Numbered from the stretch's first letter, positions 8,768 through 18,728 are shown. The stretch is DNA of 64,000 nt from an uncultured Clostridia bacterium (GCA_947625095.1 CANQMX010000008.1:1-64000), one strand, 5' to 3'. Program-made: numbers and translations. The notes: generated by a model not told the origin, from the sequence alone.

Positions 8768-10123
8768 TTAATTTTTGAAACTGTGGATGGGTGCGGGGAT
8801 CAGCCCGCCGCGCCCGATAAATTTGCTTGCATCGCCGCCGTGCACGGGCATGATGGGCGCTCTGCCCAAAAGCCCGCCGAATTCCACCGCGTCCCCCACC
8901 GTTTTACCGGGAACGGGAATGACGCGAACGGCCGTCGTCTTGTTGTTTACCATGCCGATAGCCGCCTCGTCCGCGATCATAGCGGAGATGGTGGAGGCGG
9001 GCGTATCGCCGGGGATGGCGATCATATCCAGCCCCACCGAACAGACGGCGGTCATCGCCTCGAGTTTTTCGATAGAGATCTGCCCCGCTTCCGCCGCCTC
9101 GATCATGCCGATGTCCTCCGAGACGGGAATGAACGCGCCCGAAAGCCCGCCGACGCGCGAGGAAGCCATGACGCCGCCCTTTTTCACCGCGTCGTTGAGC
9201 ATGGCGAGCGCCGCCGTTGTGCCGTGACTGCCGACGACGGATAGCCCCAGCTCCTCCAGGATGCGCGCGACGCTATCGCCCTGCGCCGAGGTGGGCGCAA
9301 GAGACAGGTCGACGATGCCGAAGCGCGCGCCGAGCCGCTTTGCCGCCTCCCTTGCGATGAGTTGCCCCGCCCGCGTAATTTTGAACGCGGTGCGCTTGAC
9401 GACTTCCGCCGCGTCCGTGAGGTCGGCATCGGGCACGAACGAGAGCGCGTGCTGCACGACGCCCGGCCCGGAGACGCCCACATTGACGACGGTATCCGCT
9501 TCGCCCACGCCGTGGAACGCCCCCGCCATGAAGGGATTATCCTCCACCGCGTTGCAAAAGACGACGAGTTTGCAGCAGCCAAGCCCGTTTTTATCGGCCG
9601 TGAGGCGCGCTGTCTCCTTGACGACCTCGCCCATGAGGCGGATGGCATCCATGTTGACGCCCGAGCGCGAAGAGCCGACGTTCACCGAGGCGCACAGCCG
9701 CTCCGTCTCTGCGAGCGTCTGCGGAATGGTGCGCAGGAAAATTTCTTCATACGCCGCCGTGCCCTTGTGCACGAGCGCGGAATAGCCCCCCAAAAAGTCG
9801 ACGCCGAGGTCGTGCGCGGCTCTGTCGAGCGCTTTTCCGACGAGAATACTTTTTTCGGGAAAAGCCGCCGTGAGCAGGGAGACGGGTGTAACCGAGACGC
9901 GCTTGTTGACGATGGGGATCCCGTACTCGCGCGAGAGCGCCTCCGCCGTGGGCACGAGTTTTTCCGCCTTCTGCATGACGCGGTCGTAGACTGCCGCCGC
10001 CGTCTCCTCAGCCGTAGCCCGTATGCACGGCAGGAGGGAGATCCCCATCGTGACCGTGCGGATATCGAGATGCTCCTTTTCCACCATGTCGATGGTTTCG
10101 AGAACTTCGTTTTTGCCGAACAT
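8768..10123 (-). CDS. UPF0210 / DUF711 family protein
   Basis: A 451-residue protein of the UPF0210 (DUF711) family, glycyl-radical-enzyme-like in fold but without a known activity. Family features include the N-terminal [10 protein letters not shown]-like segment ([14 protein letters not shown]), [14 protein letters not shown], and the C-terminal [10 protein letters not shown]-like stretch [20 protein letters not shown] start it at the ATG at 10123 behind AAGGGGCGGGG; an upstream extension of the frame has no homology. It follows the ACT-domain gene by 10 bp, the standard UPF0237-UPF0210 pairing. Confidence 0.9.
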   Translation of the reverse strand: MFGKNEVLETIDMVEKEHLDIRTVTMGISLLPCIRATAEETAAAVYDRVMQKAEKLVPTAEALSREYGIPIVNKRVSVTPVSLLTAAFPEKSILVGKALDRAAHDLGVDFLGGYSALVHKGTAAYEEIFLRTIPQTLAETERLCASVNVGSSRSGVNMDAIRLMGEVVKETARLTADKNGLGCCKLVVFCNAVEDNPFMAGAFHGVGEADTVVNVGVSGPGVVQHALSFVPDADLTDAAEVVKRTAFKITRAGQLIAREAAKRLGARFGIVDLSLAPTSAQGDSVARILEELGLSVVGSHGTTAALAMLNDAVKKGGVMASSRVGGLSGAFIPVSEDIGMIEAAEAGQISIEKLEAMTAVCSVGLDMIAIPGDTPASTISAMIADEAAIGMVNNKTTAVRVIPVPGKTVGDAVEFGGLLGRAPIMPVHGGDASKFIGRGGLIPAPIHSFKN

Positions 10124-10133
10124 ACCCCGCCCC

Positions 10134-10403
10134 TTATACGTTGTGCATGGCGTCGAAAATTTCGGCGTGCTGCACGCGAACACTCATGCCGATGCTCTTG
10201 CCGAGTTCTTCGAGCGCGGCGGCGAGGGCGATGAAATCTTCGTCGTTTTCCGCCGCCTCCACCATCATGATCATCGCAAATTGCCCGCCCAAGATGGTCT
10301 GCGAGATATCTTCGATGTTCACGTTGCGCTCGTAGAGCAGGGCGCTCACCTTTGCGATGATGCCCCTTCTATCCGTTCCCGTCACCGTTACCACTGCACG
10401 CAT
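10134..10403 (-). CDS. ACT domain protein (UPF0237)
   Basis: An 89-residue stand-alone ACT domain ([22 protein letters not shown], then NIEDISQTI). ACT domains bind amino acids or other small ligands and usually act as regulatory modules. Here it is paired with the UPF0210 gene directly downstream, so it most likely regulates or forms a complex with that protein. Ligand unknown. Start ATG at 10403. Confidence 0.9.
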   Translation of the reverse strand: MRAVVTVTGTDRRGIIAKVSALLYERNVNIEDISQTILGGQFAMIMMVEAAENDEDFIALAAALEELGKSIGMSVRVQHAEIFDAMHNV

Positions 10404-10420
10404 ATCTGTACCTGCCTTTT

Positions 10421-10933
10421 TTAATCGAGAATTTCATAGGAGACGAGGAGATTTCCCTGCGTGATGAACCTGACGCTGTGCCCCTCTTCGAAGGGCGGGA
10501 AGTCCTTTTCGCCATCCACAAATACCTGACGCTCCATCTCCTCCTCCCGCTTGCGGTTGGGAACGCTGAAACGCGCCACGTTGACATCCACGCCGTCGTG
10601 CGTCGTCCAATCGTCGATGCCCGCGAAAGGAGCAGTCATGCACTCCTTTAGCCCGACGGAGATGAAGCGCAACATTTTGACATAGGCGTGGCAACGTTTG
10701 TAACTGATGCCGAGATAGGGAAAGGAGAAGGCGATGAAGAGCGCCGTCCAGACCCCCGTCGCCACGATGACCCACGTTCCGTTGGGCGAGCCGTAGGGCA
10801 ATAAGAGGTATACGGTAAGCATCGCCGCAAGTCCCGCAAGAAAGAGCGCAAGCACCGCAAAATATACGGCGAGGATGCGCCTCTGCTGTTTTACCGCGTT
10901 GAATAGATCGCTGTCCTGATAGATATCCGTCAT
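10421..10933 (-). CDS. Small membrane protein, unknown function
   Basis: A 170-residue protein I do not recognise. Two hydrophobic segments (about residues 22-45 and 56-76, the latter ending in FSFPYLGISY) are followed by a soluble C-terminal domain of about 90 residues with several acidic stretches. I prefer the ATG at 10933 because GGGAG sits 6 nt upstream; the ATG at 10945 has no visible ribosome site. The gene begins 12 bp after the Pro/Gln-rich membrane gene, and the two likely act together. Confidence 0.65.
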   Translation of the reverse strand: MTDIYQDSDLFNAVKQQRRILAVYFAVLALFLAGLAAMLTVYLLLPYGSPNGTWVIVATGVWTALFIAFSFPYLGISYKRCHAYVKMLRFISVGLKECMTAPFAGIDDWTTHDGVDVNVARFSVPNRKREEEMERQVFVDGEKDFPPFEEGHSVRFITQGNLLVSYEILD

Positions 10934-10945
10934 GATTTCTCCCAT

Positions 10946-11644
10946 TTATTGTTTGTAATCGGTGCGTATGTAGACCGCGCCCTCTTCATCCCGCCTGTAC
11001 AGGACATAGCGGTCGGCGTACTCCGCAAAGAAGTACTGCGGCGCGCCCTCCACATCGAAGTACTTGGGGTAGCGCTCGCGCGGCGGCGGTGCGGGCTGTT
11101 GATACGGCGACGGCGCAGGCTGCGGCACGGGCTGTTGATAGGGCGACGGCGCAGGCTGCGGGGCGGGTTGCTGATATGGCTGCGGCGCGGGCTGTTGGTA
11201 GGACTGCGGGGCGGGTTGCGGCGCGGGCTGTTGATACGGCGACGGCGCGGGCTGCGGCACGGGCTGTTGATACGGCGACGGCGCGGGTTGCGGCGCGGGC
11301 TGTTGGTAGGACTGCGGGGCGGGCTGTTGGGCGGGCGGGGGTTGGCTCTCTTCCCTCGCCTCCTTCACGGTGCGCGGCCGCGCGGCGATCTTCCGACGGA
11401 AGGCGAAGACCCAACTCCCCACGGTCAGGACGCAGCAGAGCGCAAAGCCCACCCAAAAGTAGACGATGCCCGCGCCGAACACGGGAAAGAAGATGGAGAG
11501 CACGGCACACACGAGCACATAGAGCGCCAAGAGGCGGAGACGCAGGAATTTGAGGATGCCGTAAAGAAGTTTTACGACCAAGATCACTGCGTTCGCCACC
11601 GCGGTCGCCACCGCCTTTAAGATGCCGAGGATCGCCTTGAACAT
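10946..11644 (-). CDS. Membrane protein with Pro/Gln-rich tandem repeats
   Basis: A 232-residue protein. Two or three hydrophobic segments occupy residues 1-85, followed by a short basic stretch (FRRKIAARPRTVKEAREE). About 95 residues of imperfect YQQPAPQPAPSP-type repeats follow (DNA about 11090-11330), then a conserved-looking C-terminal module of about 45 residues (YPKYFDVEGAPQYFFAEY). The low-complexity linker probably holds the C-terminal module away from the membrane. Function unknown. It lies 3 bp from the DegV gene. Confidence 0.65.
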   Translation of the reverse strand: MFKAILGILKAVATAVANAVILVVKLLYGILKFLRLRLLALYVLVCAVLSIFFPVFGAGIVYFWVGFALCCVLTVGSWVFAFRRKIAARPRTVKEAREESQPPPAQQPAPQSYQQPAPQPAPSPYQQPVPQPAPSPYQQPAPQPAPQSYQQPAPQPYQQPAPQPAPSPYQQPVPQPAPSPYQQPAPPPRERYPKYFDVEGAPQYFFAEYADRYVLYRRDEEGAVYIRTDYKQ

Positions 11645-11647
11645 ATC

Positions 11648-12487
11648 TTATTCCGCAATGAAAAGCACGCCGAGCGTGTTTCTGCCGCAGTGCCCCGTGA
11701 TGACGGAGCCTGCGACCGTTTCGATGATCGTATCGAATCCGAACGTTTCGGCGACGAGTTTTTTGGCAAATTCGACGAGCGCGCCGTCCGCACTGCTGTG
11801 CGTGACGAAGCAACGCGTTTTATCGTACGAGGGATATTGCGCGGCGAGATCCTTGATGTAGCCCGCGACGCACTTTTCCATGCTGCCGCGGTACTTCTTG
11901 CCCGCCACGAGCTGCCCCTCCTCCATCGCGATGAGGGGATGAATTTTGAGCAGGTTCGCCCCGTACATCTGCATACGGGTGCATCTTCCGCCCATGAAGA
12001 GATAATCGAGCCTGTCCGGGATAAAGGAGGTGTTCACCTTTGGACGGAGAGAATTTACCCTTTCCACGATCTCCCTGGCACTTGCCCCCTCTTCCAGCAT
12101 ATCCGCCGCCTTCTCGACGAGCAGACCCTGCCCCGAGGAGAGCGCCATGGAATCGACGACGTAGACCTTTTTCCCGAACTTTTTGGCCGCCGTTTCCGCA
12201 TACGAATAGGATGAGGACGCCTTGGCGGAGATGTTGAAGTGGATGACGGTATCGCCCGCATCGACGTATTGCGCGAAGAACGCCTCGTATTCGGAGATGC
12301 TCGGCGCGGCCGTCTTGGGCAGCTGCCCCGTTTTTGTAAAGTGCGTGAAGATATCCTGCGGCGCGATATCCACGCCGTCCTTGAATGACGCGCCGCCTAA
12401 AATGACGTTGAGCGGAATGATGCCCACCCCGCGCCGTTCGACCTCGCTCCCGAGGTCGCAAGTGCTGTCCGCTGTAAGTTTTATCAT
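11648..12487 (-). CDS. DegV family fatty-acid-binding protein
   Basis: A 279-residue DegV-fold protein (FakB family). The N-terminal ADSTCDL and the segment ETVAGSVITGHCGRNTLGVLF near the C-terminus are family features; such proteins present fatty acids to the kinase FakA. No fakA gene is in the window. Start at the ATG at 12487 (MIKLTADST) with GGGGG upstream, rather than the longer frame to 12505. Confidence 0.9.
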   Translation of the reverse strand: MIKLTADSTCDLGSEVERRGVGIIPLNVILGGASFKDGVDIAPQDIFTHFTKTGQLPKTAAPSISEYEAFFAQYVDAGDTVIHFNISAKASSSYSYAETAAKKFGKKVYVVDSMALSSGQGLLVEKAADMLEEGASAREIVERVNSLRPKVNTSFIPDRLDYLFMGGRCTRMQMYGANLLKIHPLIAMEEGQLVAGKKYRGSMEKCVAGYIKDLAAQYPSYDKTRCFVTHSSADGALVEFAKKLVAETFGFDTIIETVAGSVITGHCGRNTLGVLFIAE

Positions 12488-12509
12488 GATGCCCCCTTCG
12501 TGCACTCGC

Positions 12510-13127
12510 TTATGCGCGTGCGCCGCGGAAAAATGTTCGCAAATTTGTGAGAAAGTTCTCCCAGCCGCCGATTGCGCCCTTATACGTCACCGACCACGGC
12601 GGTACGACGGCGACGATCTCCTTCGCCCTGAGCGCCCCCTCCTCCGAGGAATCGTGGCTGGGCGCGCGGTTATCGCCGAGCACGAAAATTTCGCCCTTGC
12701 CCACTTCGCAGACGGGAAAATCCTTGCAAAAACCCACGGCGTACGGCTCTGTGAGTTGCTCGAAGTTCTCCCCGCCCGCAGTACGGAGATAAATTTTGCC
12801 GTTCTCGCACTTGACGCTATCGCCCTCAACGGCGATGAGACGCTTGATAATGGTATCGGCGGCGAACTGCGGCCGCGCGCTCACATCAAGAATGACGATA
12901 TCGCCGCGCTCCGCCTTCACCCCCCGCCTGCCGTAGACCCAATCCCCCTCGTCGAGGGTATTCTGCATGGAGTTGCCGACGATCTCGTACGCCGTATAGT
13001 TGCCGCGAAACCACGCGCCGACAAAGAGCAACACGACGAGGATCGCGGCGATGACCGCGACCGCACGGTAAAATGCGTTGTCCTTGCAGGGCGCTCCGCC
13101 CAGCAGTTCGGGTCTCCCCTTTCCCAC
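12510..13127 (-). CDS. lepB: Signal peptidase I
   Basis: A 205-residue S26 signal peptidase that removes signal peptides from exported proteins. One N-terminal membrane anchor (about residues 20-40) precedes the catalytic Ser53 (GNSMQNTL) and Lys95 (TIIKRLIAVEGD). The box GDNRAPSHDSS is also present. Start is GTG at 13127 with GGAAG upstream. It directly follows the DUF951 gene. Confidence 0.95.
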   Translation of the reverse strand: MGKGRPELLGGAPCKDNAFYRAVAVIAAILVVLLFVGAWFRGNYTAYEIVGNSMQNTLDEGDWVYGRRGVKAERGDIVILDVSARPQFAADTIIKRLIAVEGDSVKCENGKIYLRTAGGENFEQLTEPYAVGFCKDFPVCEVGKGEIFVLGDNRAPSHDSSEEGALRAKEIVAVVPPWSVTYKGAIGGWENFLTNLRTFFRGARA

Positions 13128-13129
13128 GG

Positions 13130-13318
13130 CTATGCTTCCTCCGTCCCTTTCGCCCGCTTGGCGAGTTCATCATGCGTCAGCATGACGACGCGCCCGCAAG
13201 TCAGGCACTTGATCTTGTAGTCCGCGCCGACGCGCACGACCTGCCACCTATCCCCGCCGCACGGGTGGGGTTTTTTCATGCGCACGACCGTGCCGAGGCG
13301 CAATCCGCTCATATCCAT
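13130..13318 (-). CDS. DUF951 family zinc-binding small protein
   Basis: A 62-residue protein with the DUF951 signature (VRMKKPHPCGGDRW, then IKCLTCGRVVML); the cysteines CG...CLTC suggest a small zinc-binding beta-barrel. Function unknown; the family is widespread in Firmicutes. Either the ATG at 13318 or the ATG at 13312, which overlaps the stop of the upstream hydrolase gene (ATGA), may be the start. Confidence 0.88.
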   Translation of the reverse strand: MDMSGLRLGTVVRMKKPHPCGGDRWQVVRVGADYKIKCLTCGRVVMLTHDELAKRAKGTEEA

Positions 13319-14994
13319 AGCAAATTGTTGATGAGAACATTCCCGCCTTCGCCCAAAAAGACGACGGAGACGACGCCCGAAAAATCGGCAAGGGGCGCGC
13401 CCGTCTCCGATTTGAGATCGCCGCAGGCGAGCATCGTGCTCTTCCACTTGCCGCCCGCTTCGATGTGCACATCGGCGGAGTACCCCTCCCGCTCATCGGC
13501 ATCGAGGTAGAAGATGACTTTGAGGTCGGCGCCCGTCTCGCTGTACGCATCGAAGAGGAAGGACGCCCCCTCGGGGGGATCGTAGCCCGGTTCGCTCACG
13601 CGGTAGGAGATCAGCCCGTCGCCCACTTCCAGCCCCGCGATGCCGCCGTACCCCGCGGCGAGACGAAGCGACGAACTTGCGCCGTCCATAAAGCAATCGG
13701 CGACCGACTTCGCGCGGCGGCGGAATGCGGCAAAGCCGTTTACCTCATCGAGGTTGGAGTAGATGACTCTGCTGACGGGCTTGCTGTTGCGGTAGGTCTT
13801 ATCGAGGCTGACATCGAGAATTTTTGAGGTGACGGAGAAGTTGTTGGAGTACTTTGCAAAGGCGTAGACGAGCATCTTTCCGCCGCTTGCAAAGACTTCG
13901 AGGGGAACGACGCCCTTTGCGCCGTGCAAATTTTCCGCCGTGCCGTAGACGCGCGTCCAATCGCGCGCCGTAGATCCTGTGATCTTTTCGGTGTAGAATA
14001 CGCCGTACTCGCTGACTTCCCCCTCCTCATCGAAGGAGCAATTTGCAACAAGGTCGCCGTTTTCATCCTCCCCCACTTCCAGCCCGATCTGCGCGCTGGT
14101 GTACACCGAGTGCCCCTTCAAGTACTTATCGAGAAAGAGGTTGAGGTTGTGCTTGGAGTGCGAGCCGATCAGCCCGTTCCCATGCGCGGAGTAGAGGAGC
14201 GCCTTTTCCACCTCGGGATTGAGTTGGCGGAAGGTATCGTACACCCTGTCGTAGTTGTATTTTTTATCGTTGATGGCGGAGAGGAGAAGGACGGGGCACT
14301 TGACGTAGGGCGCATAACTCTGCGAATCGACGCCCGCGATGAAGCGGTGCTCGTTTTCATCGAAGATGTGCGCCTCGCCCGAAGCGAACTTTTCCATCCC
14401 GCGGTAGGCAAGCCAGCCCGCCGCGCATACCGAGATGAAGCACGCGAGCGGCGAATAGGGCGCAATTTTGAAGAGAACTTCCCCGCCCGAGCGAAGCCCG
14501 ACTGCGCCGAACGCCGTCACTTCGGGGCGGAGCGCAAGATAGCGCGCCGCATAGCGCGCGACCGCCGCCCACTCGTACCAGCTCGTCTCGCGCGCGGAGG
14601 GATCGGCGCGGTCGAGATGCTCCCCCGCCCTTATAAAGTTGGCGTAGTCCACATCCTCGGGATAGACGGTGTGCCTTTCCGTGCCGTTTTCCCCGCAGTA
14701 GTCGACGCACAAGACGCCGTAGCCGCGCCCGATGAGCTCTTCCACAAAGCGGTCGTCGAATCCCAAGCCCGCCTCGAACATGACGAGCACGGCGGGGAAA
14801 CTTTCCTGCCCCTCGGGGTAGCAGTACTGTGCGTAGATCTTTACCCTGCCCTTTTCCGTCTCGCGGCCGTAAAAATACACGTCGCGGTACACCGTGCCGT
14901 TTTCCGTCCTTTCGCCGACGATCTCTTCGTTGAGCGGCAGCCCCTCGTTAAAATCACGCCAGAGCGTGACGGGGGTCAAAATTGTGTTTGCCAA
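13309..14994 (-). CDS. Large alpha/beta hydrolase with C-terminal beta-rich domain
   Basis: A 561-residue protein with no signal peptide. The N-terminal ~310 residues look like a dienelactone-hydrolase/acyl-CoA-thioesterase-type alpha/beta hydrolase: oxyanion region VMFEAGLGFDDR, nucleophile region GAVGLRSGGEVLFK, acid-loop candidate NDKKYNYD, and a His in YSAHGNGLIG. The C-terminal ~230 residues are beta-rich and resemble a carbohydrate-binding jelly roll (FLFDAYSETGADLKVIFYL). The nucleophile elbow lacks the first Gly of GxSxG. Substrate unknown; a polysaccharide ester or glycoconjugate is a guess. Start TTG at 14994 with GAGGTGAA upstream. Confidence 0.65.
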   Translation of the reverse strand: MANTILTPVTLWRDFNEGLPLNEEIVGERTENGTVYRDVYFYGRETEKGRVKIYAQYCYPEGQESFPAVLVMFEAGLGFDDRFVEELIGRGYGVLCVDYCGENGTERHTVYPEDVDYANFIRAGEHLDRADPSARETSWYEWAAVARYAARYLALRPEVTAFGAVGLRSGGEVLFKIAPYSPLACFISVCAAGWLAYRGMEKFASGEAHIFDENEHRFIAGVDSQSYAPYVKCPVLLLSAINDKKYNYDRVYDTFRQLNPEVEKALLYSAHGNGLIGSHSKHNLNLFLDKYLKGHSVYTSAQIGLEVGEDENGDLVANCSFDEEGEVSEYGVFYTEKITGSTARDWTRVYGTAENLHGAKGVVPLEVFASGGKMLVYAFAKYSNNFSVTSKILDVSLDKTYRNSKPVSRVIYSNLDEVNGFAAFRRRAKSVADCFMDGASSSLRLAAGYGGIAGLEVGDGLISYRVSEPGYDPPEGASFLFDAYSETGADLKVIFYLDADEREGYSADVHIEAGGKWKSTMLACGDLKSETGAPLADFSGVVSVVFLGEGGNVLINNLLWI

Positions 14995-15003
14995 GCGTTC
15001 ACC

Positions 15004-17577
15004 TCACTCCGCCTGTATGCGCGAACCGCACTTTTCGGTCGCCTTCTTTACAAGCAGTTTTTTATCGATTCGATGTTTCAACTCCTCCACATGGGAGATG
15101 ATCCCGATGGAGAAATGTTCGCCCTTTAATTTTTCGAGACTATCCAAAACGACGTCCACGAGATGTTCGTCAAGCGTGCCGAAGCCCTCGTCGAGGAAGA
15201 AAAATTCGATGGGACGGAGGGATTTTGCGCAGATCTCCGCCGAGAGCGCAAGCGCGAGGGAGAGCGAAACGAGGAAGGTCTCCCCGCCCGAGAGGGTGTA
15301 GACGCCGCGCGTCTGCCCCCCGTTGAAGTTGTCGCCCACCCAAAATCCGCCGTCGTAGCGCAGAAAATACCTGCCACCCGTAAGCGAAAGAAGCCGCGCG
15401 CCGGCGCTTGCCGCGACGCTTTGCAGGCACTCCTCCGCCACAAATTCCATGAATTTATTTCCGTCGAGCAGTTTTTTCAGCCGCTCCGCCGTTTCAAGTT
15501 CCTTCTTCTTCTCCCGGTAGGCGCACTCCAACGCGCGCTTTGCTTCGAGTTCCTTTTCGAGGCGGGCGCACTCCGCGCGAAGGAGAACGAGCCTTTTTCC
15601 GAGTTCGCGCTCCCTCTCCTCCGCCTCGCGCGCCGCTTCCTTTGCCCGCTCCGCGCCCTCCGCTTCGGAAAAGTTTTCGCCCTCGTACTCCTTTTGGCGC
15701 GCCTCCGCCGCGGCAAACTGCTTGCGGTAGCCCTCGAGTTGCGCCTTCGCCTCCGCCGCGTCGCCGAACTTTTGGAGAAGGGTACGCGCCTCTTCGGCGT
15801 TTTGAAACCCGTCGCGCGCGCAAGCCGCCTTGCAGCGGGCTTCTGCCTCCGAAAGGGACTGCGCCGCCGCCTTGCCGCTCACTTCCGCCGCCGCAAGCGC
15901 GACCTCCGCTTCGGAGAGCGACTGCTCCGACTTGCGCTTGTTCGCCCCGTATTCGCGCCGCTCGCGACGCTTTTCCTCCAACTGTTTGCGCAGGTTCTCC
16001 TGCGTTTCCGCTCCCCCTTCCTCCTTGGGATAGAGGGCGATCTCCTCCTTGAAACGGCGGAAATCCGACTGCAACTGCTGCAACCGCTGCATATGCAGGG
16101 CGTATTTCCCCCGATAGGTCTCCAAATCGATGAGTTGTTTGCGGAGGGCTTCACGCCGCTGTTCGCGCGCGTCGAACGCCCGTTTGACCGCCGCGTAGTC
16201 CTCTTCATCGCCCGAGGAGAGCCGCGCGTATTTGATGATGAGCGGCGCGGTATCTTCGCCGATGTCCGGATGCTTTTCTGTCAGCGTTAAAAGTTCCTCG
16301 CGGAAGATCTTATACTCGCCGCGGAAGAGCGCATCCTTCCCGCGCGCCGTGATGAAGGCGTCGAGATCGCCCTCGCCGAGCGCGGAGAGTTGCTCCTCGA
16401 TCGCCGTGCGCTCCCTTTCGTAGGAAAATCCCTCGAAGAGTTTTGCCTCCGCCGCGTATTCCTCCGTGGCGCGGGCGGCGTTTTTTTCGGCGATGGCGCG
16501 GCGCTTTTTGCGATCCTCCGCCTCTGCCGCGCGGGCGGCGCGCTCGGTGAGGGTCGCGATTTCCGCTTCCGCCCCCTCTTCGTCGTACCCCGCGAGGGCG
16601 CGAAGGGCGGCGTTTGCCTCCTCCCGCGCCTTGCGTGACGAGACGTAAGCCGCCTTTGCCTCCCGATAGCGGCCTTCCGCCCTCTCCCTCTCTTCGGCGA
16701 GCGAGACCACCTCGCTTGCCCGTTCGAGGCGCATGAGTTCGCGCTCCAACTGCGCCATTTCCTCTTTCTTTGCGCAAAGTTGCGCGTAGGCCTCCCTTGC
16801 GCGCTCGGCCGCCGCCCTGCGCTCTGCCAGCGCCGCGAGCCGCTTTTCCTCGCTGCGCGCCCTTTGGAGCGCCTCCGTGAGCGCCCTTTCCTCCCCCTCG
16901 AGGGCGGAAATTTCCTCCTTGCGCCGCTTGATATCCGCCTGCGTGACCTCCGCATACGGTTCGAGCCGCGCAGCAAGCAGGTCGGCCTCCTCCTTTGCCG
17001 CGTGGAAGCGCGCGCCGGCGCGCTTGGTGAGCGCCTCGCCGTACGCTTCGAGGTCGAAGAGCCGCGAGACGAGTTTCAATCTGTCGCTCCGCGCAGACTT
17101 GACGAACTGCGCAAATTCCCCCTGCGGCAGGGCGATGCACTTTTCAAAGTCCCGCTGCCCCAGCCCGACAATGCGCTCGATGAGGGCGTTGCTCTCCCTG
17201 ACGCCGTCGGCAAGGGCGGCAAGCGCGCCCTCCTTTTTCTCGTAGACACGCGCGTTCTGCACGGCGTTCTTGCGCTTGACTTCCCGCTCCACGCGGAATG
17301 TGCGGCGTTTGCCCTCGAATACGATCTCGAATTCGTAGTTGGCGTACGCCCTGTCGAGTTTGTAGTTGATGATATCGGCGATGCTGCTCGAACGCTGGCC
17401 GAGACGGAACACATCGCCGTACAGCGCAAAGCCGATGCAGTCCAAAATGGTGCTCTTGCCAGAGCCTGTATCCCCGAAGATGCCGAAGATGCCGAACTCC
17501 AAGAGGTCGGTAAAGTCGATGACGGCGGGTTCGGAAAAGGAATTGACGCCGCAGAATTCCAATTTGACGGGCTTCAT
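15004..17577 (-). CDS. sbcC: SbcC-like exonuclease subunit (SMC-type ATPase)
   Basis: An 857-residue SbcC/Rad50-type ATPase. With SbcD it opens and trims hairpins and protein-blocked DNA ends. Walker A GDTGSGKST is at residues 35-43. A long Glu/Arg/Ala-rich coiled coil follows from about 170 to 710, and the C-terminal half-site has the signature LSGGETFLVSLSLALALS and Walker B FFLDEGFGTLDE. I start it at the ATG at 17577 overlapping the sbcD stop (ATGA); the open frame upstream is a shadow of sbcD. It is shorter than E. coli SbcC (about 1050), as is common in Clostridia. Confidence 0.92.
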   Translation of the reverse strand: MKPVKLEFCGVNSFSEPAVIDFTDLLEFGIFGIFGDTGSGKSTILDCIGFALYGDVFRLGQRSSSIADIINYKLDRAYANYEFEIVFEGKRRTFRVEREVKRKNAVQNARVYEKKEGALAALADGVRESNALIERIVGLGQRDFEKCIALPQGEFAQFVKSARSDRLKLVSRLFDLEAYGEALTKRAGARFHAAKEEADLLAARLEPYAEVTQADIKRRKEEISALEGEERALTEALQRARSEEKRLAALAERRAAAERAREAYAQLCAKKEEMAQLERELMRLERASEVVSLAEERERAEGRYREAKAAYVSSRKAREEANAALRALAGYDEEGAEAEIATLTERAARAAEAEDRKKRRAIAEKNAARATEEYAAEAKLFEGFSYERERTAIEEQLSALGEGDLDAFITARGKDALFRGEYKIFREELLTLTEKHPDIGEDTAPLIIKYARLSSGDEEDYAAVKRAFDAREQRREALRKQLIDLETYRGKYALHMQRLQQLQSDFRRFKEEIALYPKEEGGAETQENLRKQLEEKRRERREYGANKRKSEQSLSEAEVALAAAEVSGKAAAQSLSEAEARCKAACARDGFQNAEEARTLLQKFGDAAEAKAQLEGYRKQFAAAEARQKEYEGENFSEAEGAERAKEAAREAEERERELGKRLVLLRAECARLEKELEAKRALECAYREKKKELETAERLKKLLDGNKFMEFVAEECLQSVAASAGARLLSLTGGRYFLRYDGGFWVGDNFNGGQTRGVYTLSGGETFLVSLSLALALSAEICAKSLRPIEFFFLDEGFGTLDEHLVDVVLDSLEKLKGEHFSIGIISHVEELKHRIDKKLLVKKATEKCGSRIQAE

Positions 17578-18728
17578 GCTTCCCCCTCCGCAAACAGCGC
17601 GAGAAAGGCCGTTTTTAACTCGTCCGATGGCTCTTCGCCGTACTGCGAGCGGTAAAATTCGGTGAAAAGTTCGCCCGCCGAGAGCGAAGCGCGCGCGGCG
17701 ACGGGCACGGCTTCCTCCGAACGGATGAGCGCGATGAGCGAAACAAGCCCCTCGTTCGCCTCGCTCAGAGCCTGCGTCGCCGATGAGGTGAGCGGCTCGG
17801 TGAGGTGGAGGGTGAGCTCCACGTAGCAATTTTCGTACATGGGCAGAAGGCGCAACGCCTCCTCCGCGCCCGTGGTTTCGAGGCGCACAAGTTTTTTGCC
17901 CGCGTGCAGGGGGATCTCCTCCGCGACGACGATCTCTTTCCCCTCCGTTTTGAGAAGAAGCACGCTCTTATCCGCCGTCTCATCGAAGGAATATTGCAAA
18001 AGCGAACCGCTGTAACGCGCATTTTCGCCCACTTTTTGCTTTTTATGGAGATGCCCGAGGGCGACGTAGCCCTCCCCCGGCAGACAGGAGACGGGCACGG
18101 CGCGCGCCCCGCCGAGGTCGATATCGCGCTCGCTGTCGCTCACCACCCCGCCCGCGACGAAGAGGTGGGAAAGCAGAATGTGCGGCATATCGCCGCGGTA
18201 GTTTTCGTCGCCCGCCGCGATCCAGCGCGTCATTTTCTCGGGGAAGGTCTCCTCCGTCTTTTCCTCGCGGAAGCGCGCCTCGTTGGGATAGGGAAGCGCG
18301 TTGATATATACCCTTTCGCCCGAGGCGTTTTCGATGACGACGTAGCGTTCGCCTGCCTCCACGGCGCGCGTCTTCCGCGTGCCGCCCACGGGGGGCGCGG
18401 AGGGTCGGTTGCCGAAAATGTAGATGCCATCCTCCCCCGCAAGGGGCGCGGAGGCCGCAAGCCGTACGCCGTCATCGTGGTTGCCGCTGATGATGACGAC
18501 CGCGCGGCTATCCCCCGCCAACTTTTTCACGGTGCGGAAAAAGAGTTCCTCCGCCTCCGCGGACGGAAGATAGGTATCGAATACATCCCCCGCGACGAGC
18601 ACGAGGTCGACTTCTTTTTCCTCGCAGACGGAGACGAGTTCTTCGAGAACTTCCGCCTGCTCCGTGATGCGTTCGCGGTCTTTGAGCCGCTTCCCGATAT
18701 GCCAATCGGAGGTGTGAAGGATGTTCAT
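17574..18728 (-). CDS. sbcD: SbcD-like exonuclease subunit (metallophosphoesterase)
   Basis: A 384-residue calcineurin-like nuclease, partner of SbcC. Metal-binding motifs are in order: HTSDWHIGKRL, VAGDVFD, SGNHDD and LGHLHK. Length is typical. It is the first gene of the leftward cluster, read from a TTGATT-17-TATAAT promoter (18801-18829) that overlaps the divergent dnaD promoter. Confidence 0.93.
   Translation of the reverse strand: MNILHTSDWHIGKRLKDRERITEQAEVLEELVSVCEEKEVDLVLVAGDVFDTYLPSAEAEELFFRTVKKLAGDSRAVVIISGNHDDGVRLAASAPLAGEDGIYIFGNRPSAPPVGGTRKTRAVEAGERYVVIENASGERVYINALPYPNEARFREEKTEETFPEKMTRWIAAGDENYRGDMPHILLSHLFVAGGVVSDSERDIDLGGARAVPVSCLPGEGYVALGHLHKKQKVGENARYSGSLLQYSFDETADKSVLLLKTEGKEIVVAEEIPLHAGKKLVRLETTGAEEALRLLPMYENCYVELTLHLTEPLTSSATQALSEANEGLVSLIALIRSEEAVPVAARASLSAGELFTEFYRSQYGEEPSDELKTAFLALFAEGEA

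Noticed and set aside
11090-11330. CRISPR array or DNA satellite
   Set aside because: The repeats are in frame and encode a Pro/Gln-rich linker, with no spacers. No CRISPR array or cas gene was seen anywhere in the window.
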